The translations under genes were made by a program, and so were the position numbers. Positions 60,206 through 64,000 of a stretch of 64,000 nt of DNA are shown in pieces (the first letter of the stretch is position 1; each line of letters begins with the position of its first letter). The notes under the pieces are model-generated. The model was not told where the DNA came from. It worked only from the letters and a program-made list of their open reading frames with translations, and searched no databases. This DNA is from Hyalella azteca. Lineage: Eukaryota > Arthropoda > Malacostraca > Amphipoda > Hyalellidae. The stretch spans positions 526,014 through 590,013 of the forward strand of contig NW_025930738.1 of assembly GCF_000764305.2 (NCBI RefSeq). The letters run 5' to 3'.

Positions 60206-60647
60206 CTCAAAAGATATTTTGAAAGGAAGTATTTATAAAATGTTTTTTTTAGAAGGGAGGACACTGTCAAGTGCTTATACTAGGTAGTTTTGAAACATGT
60301 GATGGTTGTAGCTATAGAGGCAAACCAGAGATTTTTTAGAATCCGTTCATTTTTCATCTCGTCATTTACAAGATTTAATGCTGCTAGTCAGAGAGCAAGG
60401 TATTTGCAACTGTGATGTGGGACCTTTGTTCTCTTGTCAGATTGGCAGGTCGTGAGCTTCTAGACTTTTGCAATATGATATCAGAGTCAGCAATGGGTGG
60501 CTTTCAGGTGGCCGAAGAATGGCCTGCAGTTAGCTAGAACTATTCCGCCTTGGCTGGCCACTGGCCACCTATTATAACTCTACCCCTCATTATGCTCATC
60601 TCAACCACATGAGTAAAAGGTGAGTAATTTACAATGTGCGACTTAAA

Positions 60648-61114
60648 TCAATCAGAATTTAAAATAAATAGCTGAATAAGCATGAAAAATTCATGGGTGG
60701 AGCAAGAATGACTAAATATAGTAATAGAATCCCATAGGGCACCAGCCGAGCCTGCCTGAGGGTTTGCGGTTCTGAATCTGAGCCTCAAACCGATATCTTG
60801 TGCATTATAATGCTGGTATCCATGATACTTTGCTAGTCTACCTATAGGACTTACAATTAAATTTGAGCAAGAGTCTAAAAAACTCCCTGCTTTGTTACTA
60901 TGGTTGTGGCAGATGACAAGGTGTTCAGTAGCAGCCAGAGTGCAGAAAGTGGGTGAATATCTGAAGATCTTTGGCAATGCATCAGCAGCAAAATTTACAC
61001 CTTCAAAAGAACTTGCCAACACATTTGGATTGAAATTATTGCATTCTAGCAACTCGCAAATCTTTGGCAATGCTAATCATGGAACAGGAGGTACACCAGT
61101 AGCATCATTGTTTT
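60648..61114 (-). CDS. Unrecognised minus-strand open frame, interrupted by a foldback element
   Basis: A frame of about 140 codons (61070-60648), starting MPKICELLECNNFNPNVLAS and containing FCTLAATEHLVICHNHSNKA. I do not recognise it. It ends upstream at a stop 5 codons before the ATG, and a TTAA-flanked element lies at 61119. The minus-strand frame on the far side of that element (61925-62174) may belong to the same locus. It could be a dying gene, an old transposon open frame, or chance. Confidence 0.25.
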
Positions 61115-61118
61115 TTAA

Positions 61119-61924
61119 GGGGAGCGTCTACCCTAAAATTGAAAATTTCCACTTTTTCGGTTTTTATACTCATTTTAATGCTGACATTCTGCCCTATCCA
61201 ATGGTACCACTGCCATCTCTCTACGTTGATTTATGATTTCACGACATTTCATGAAAGGGGGGCGGGTGGGGGAGTTCTTTAAGTAATTAGATAGGAACTA
61301 ATTAGCTGCTGAACATCATCCTTGAGTGGAATCAAGCTCCAGAAACGTTTAGTTTGGTATCTATGCTACATTGAGCGCCTATTGCAGTGCGCCCGGGACT
61401 TTGTCGCGCTCTCCTCAACATTCATACTTATTGTCATGGAAAACCTATCTCCTCCTAGAGTTTTGAAGCTACATCAATGAGACACATACCATTCGATTGG
61501 AAAAAGAAAGATCTACAAACGTCACTTTGTCGTTTTCCAATTTCGTTATAGTTCGGATTTTATTTTGCAAAAAGTGGGGGAGGGCAGGGGTAAAATCAAA
61601 AAATTTCGAAAAATATCGGAAAAAATGCTCCCACACCCACAAAAAGAGAAATCCAAAAAACCGCTAAGTGACGTTTGTAGATATGGTCTTTACGCATCGA
61701 ACGATATGTGTCTCGATGTTGTAACTTGAAAATCCTAGGTGGAGATAGATTTCTACGGTACCCCCTTTTTGGCCGTTTTCTAAGAATTTCATGTTTTCTT
61801 TCATTTTTTTCAAAAAAATTAAACAAACAAAAAAGTCTTAGAATTCTGTTTTACATATATGTACCAAGTTTCAAAGTGATCCGTTCGTAAATAACCAAGA
61901 TAAAATTTGGGGTAGACGCTCCCC
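61119..61924. mobile_element. 806-bp TTAA-flanked foldback element
   Basis: TTAA at 61115-61118 and 61925-61928 frames inverted ends GGGGAGCGTCTACCC(T/C)AAA. The interior is also an imperfect inverted repeat: CCTCCTAGAGTTTTGAAGC, GAGACACATACCATTCGAT and ATCTACAAACGTCACTT in the left half return as complements in the right half (CCACCTAGGATTTTCAAG, GAGACACATATCGTTCGAT and ATCTACAAACGTCACTT), around a centre near 61590. The TTAA target suggests mobilisation by a piggyBac-type transposase. No transposase is encoded. Confidence 0.85.
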
Positions 61925-62039
61925 TTAAATTTCCAGCTTCTGGTTGGTCAATGAGGCTGCAAAGCACAATCCACAATTCAGTAGTGTTGGTTGCAATGCA
62001 ATTGTCTACTGCAATATCTGGGGAGCTAAAGATACTCAC

Positions 62040-62174
62040 ATCAAAGTTGGTTTTGTAAGAATTTTGATGAAAATTGTTTGCAACGCATAGGTATTTAAGA
62101 CTGCCATCAAGGCGGTGACGCATCTTGAAGGCTGCCAGCAATGCATCTTGGGTACCGTTGGAGAAATTTTTGGT
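62040..62174 (-). CDS. Candidate exon of an unrecognised gene (45 codons)
   Basis: Acceptor GCATTTGTAG at 62175 and donor GAT|GTGAGT at 62039; phase 0 on both sides. It encodes TKNFSNGTQDALLAAFKMRH, RLDGSLKYLCVANNFHQNSY and KTNFD. The frame also runs on past the donor to the foldback element. No family is recognised. All three frames are partly open here, so coding status is uncertain. Confidence 0.35.
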
Positions 62175-62335
62175 CTACAAATGCAAAAATTGGCAACACA
62201 TTTGCCTAATTCTGCACCCTGGAGTAGCAGCAGCATGCATGCCCAACACAGCTGTATGCCAGGTGTGCATTCATGGTACCATTAAACATGGTAATAAGGG
62301 ACAGTTTTGAGCGTTTTTTGTTAATAACTTCTTAC

Positions 62336-62411
62336 CATGAAACATTCCATAAACAAGTTTGGGCTCATTTTAAAGCTCTTTGCAAGAATGGCATCTCCAA
62401 AAAAATTCCAT
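62336..62411 (-). CDS. Candidate exon of the same unrecognised gene (25 codons)
   Basis: Acceptor TTTTGTGTCTGGCAG and donor CATG|GTAAGA, both strong. Entered in phase 2, left in phase 0, matching the exon at 62174-62040. It encodes WNFFGDAILAKSFKMSPNLF MECFM. A further open frame at 63987-63820 (MISQSEGSKVAERKAKKYQH...) ending at a GTAATA donor may be an upstream exon, but its phase (1) does not match directly. Confidence 0.35.
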
Positions 62412-62479
62412 CTGCCAGACACAAAATAAAAGCATCCCAAATTACCCCTGGGGACAGGCTAATCCAGGACACATGAAAT

Positions 62480-63100
62480 AAAACTTAATTTTAAAAAATT
62501 TGAAGAAATCATACATTTACTATCTCTAAAAAATATCATAAAAAGGTGTGATGAGTGAGATTTTGGACAGACCTTGGCTAAGGTCTGTAGCAAAAAAAAA
62601 AATTGCCATATCAAAAAATCTTACTTGCATAAAAGTTGCACACAGGTGTTGGCTTAAAAACGTAATTGACAGAATTTGCATGCTTCATTCCGAAAAGATG
62701 GCTATCTAGGGGAAAACAAATTTTCCCTAGATTGTTGTTCTGCTAAAATAATACAAAACATGAATTATTGATACTAGCCATTACTTGACTGAATGCAAAT
62801 AAAACAGTTCATAACTTGAATAAGTTTTTAGATATTTTTTGCTTTACTAGTTGAAAAGTCAACTGTTAAAGCTGCTACATCCCTGAGGGACAGAACCTAA
62901 CAACAAAACAAATCTAAAAAAGAGTTTCAAATAAATTGAACATGACTGGCATTCCAAACCTATCAATCGTGCCACAGAGTAAAACATCAAGCCAAAATGA
63001 AACATTTCTTGATTAAGTTAAACACTCATCATGCTAGAGTGACAAAAAATTAACTTTTTATAATAATATAATATTATATTACATGTAGGTAATAATATTA
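62480..63100. other. Spacer or intron, nothing recognised
   Basis: AT-rich sequence without recognised features, ending in TAATATTA-rich low complexity from about 63058. Confidence 0.45.
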
Positions 63101-63103
63101 TTA

Positions 63104-63402
63104 CCGTAAAATGGGGTAACTTAGACCGGCTGGGTAACTTAGACCACTTTTTGTTTTTTTTAACAAAAACCCCCACTACTCAAAAACTATTTGACATAGA
63201 AAAATTTTGTCAATGGGCATTAAAGGCCTAATACTGAGGCTACATAACACAATATAAAGATTTGAAAAGTTTACAATTTATGGTGAGTGAAGCTAGAGTA
63301 TAGACCTGTATTTTGTATGTTTCAATTCAAGTTTAATTTAGCTAGTAAAAAAATGGCATCATTTATAATAAAAAAAGTGGTCTAAGTTACCCCATTTTAC
63401 GG
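63104..63402. mobile_element. TA-flanked MITE, 299 bp
   Basis: Left end CCGTAAAATGGGGTAACTTA (then GACC) and right end its complement (AAGTTACCCCATTTTACGG), with TA immediately outside both ends (63102-63103, 63403-63404). The left end carries a second partial copy of the motif (GGGTAACTTAGACCACTTTTT). The TA target and inverted ends suggest a Tc1/mariner-mobilised non-autonomous element. No open frame. Confidence 0.85.
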
Positions 63403-63584
63403 TATATAACATAATTATATATTATAATAATATAGAATATATTTTTCAAAAATATATTGTAAAGGCTTCCAAATAGTAATGCTCAAACTCATGTTATCTC
63501 TAACTTCATGTTGTCTCCAGACATCTATTGCATTGTCAGCTGTTGTGCTGCTCATGCACTCGAGCTGATTTCAGGTTTAACCCG

Positions 63585-63660
63585 TTAAGCGCGGCACGAC
63601 CCACCAGTGGGTCGTAGCTGATAACCCTCTGCTGAGAAACGACCCACTGGTGGGTCATTT
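63585..63660. repeat. Paired short hairpins around GACCCAC motifs, next to TTAA
   Basis: ACGACCCACCAGTGGGTCGT at 63597-63616 and its near-exact reverse complement at about 63639-63658, after TTAA at 63585. The arrangement recalls subterminal repeats of TTAA-inserting (piggyBac-like) elements; only one end would be present before the window closes, so this is a guess. Confidence 0.5.
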
Positions 63661-63819
63661 ATAAAAATAATACCAAATATGGATAAGAGCCCATAAAATT
63701 AGTTTCATTGAAATATACAGCATATTTGTGTTAATATCATTAAATAAAAGTTTGAAATGATAGAAAATGAGTTTTACTAATTTATATAAGTGCCAAATAA
63801 AACTTATATATTACCTATT

Positions 63820-63989
63820 TCCAGTTGCAAGTTTTTAATTTGAGGAAAATACCCGCAAATTAGTGATGATGTTTTGAACTGAAATGTGACCAGTACATAA
63901 AAATGGTTTTCCAGAGCATCCTTCACAAAATGTTGATACTTTTTGGCCTTTCTTTCTGCAACTTTTGATCCTTCTGACTGGGAAATCAT
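63820..63989 (-). CDS. Candidate partial exon at right edge, unrecognised
   Basis: The minus frame begins MISQSEGSKVAERKAKKYQH and continues FVKDALENHFYVLVTFQFKT to LQLEI, then a possible donor ATAG|GTAATA. The charged, helix-like composition looks more like coding sequence than most frames here. It may start beyond the window edge. No family recognised. Confidence 0.3.
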
Positions 63990-64000
63990 TTTATAGCATC

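Noticed and set aside
61596..61890. Short frames inside the foldback element as a transposase
   Set aside because: They are under 80 codons, show no catalytic motifs and mirror each other through the inverted repeat.

Overview
This is a nuclear genome window from an animal, most likely an arthropod and plausibly a crustacean. Three split genes can be rebuilt from splice signals, reading phase and protein resemblance: a Cadherin-86C-type cadherin (minus strand, positions 330 to about 4214, running off the left edge), a stum (stumble) orthologue (plus strand, 25925-40888) and Vmp1 (minus strand, 45171-53324). Long AT-rich introns and spacers, many minisatellites and several decayed DNA transposons fit an invertebrate. 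The species cannot be read from the sequence. All family assignments are from memory of the families; no search was run.

Layout. 1-4.2 kb holds four 5' cadherin exons: a hydrophobic secretion segment, then the first extracellular repeats. 4.2-25.9 kb is a 22 kb spacer without a convincing gene. It holds a MITE, a 97-bp near-perfect palindrome, the end of a non-LTR retrotransposon, an array of minisatellites, and an artefactual block around 23.3-23.8 kb (Nextera mate-pair junction adapter plus an N). 25.9-40.9 kb is stum: eight proposed exons, about 2272 codons of protein, ending in the conserved two-helix Stum/SPEC3 membrane domain. 40.9-45.2 kb is a convergent spacer with a second MITE copy. 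45.2-53.4 kb is Vmp1: eight coding exons, about 446 residues, with transposon remnants in an intron. 53.4-64 kb is mostly non-coding, with a long AT-rich inverted-repeat tract, fragments of an unrecognised minus-strand coding locus broken by an 806-bp TTAA-flanked foldback element, and a TA-flanked MITE.

The three genes belong to different processes: cell adhesion, mechanosensory transduction in sensory neurons, and ER lipid scrambling/autophagy. Nothing suggests that they act together. stum and Vmp1 are convergent; the cadherin and stum are divergent.

The points most worth a second look are the sequencing-adapter junction, which makes the order of sequence around 23.3 kb unsafe; a 62-bp triplication that copies the end of a stum exon together with its splice donor; the palindromes and foldback elements; and minisatellites inside or touching exons. 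I see no convincing previously undescribed biological system.
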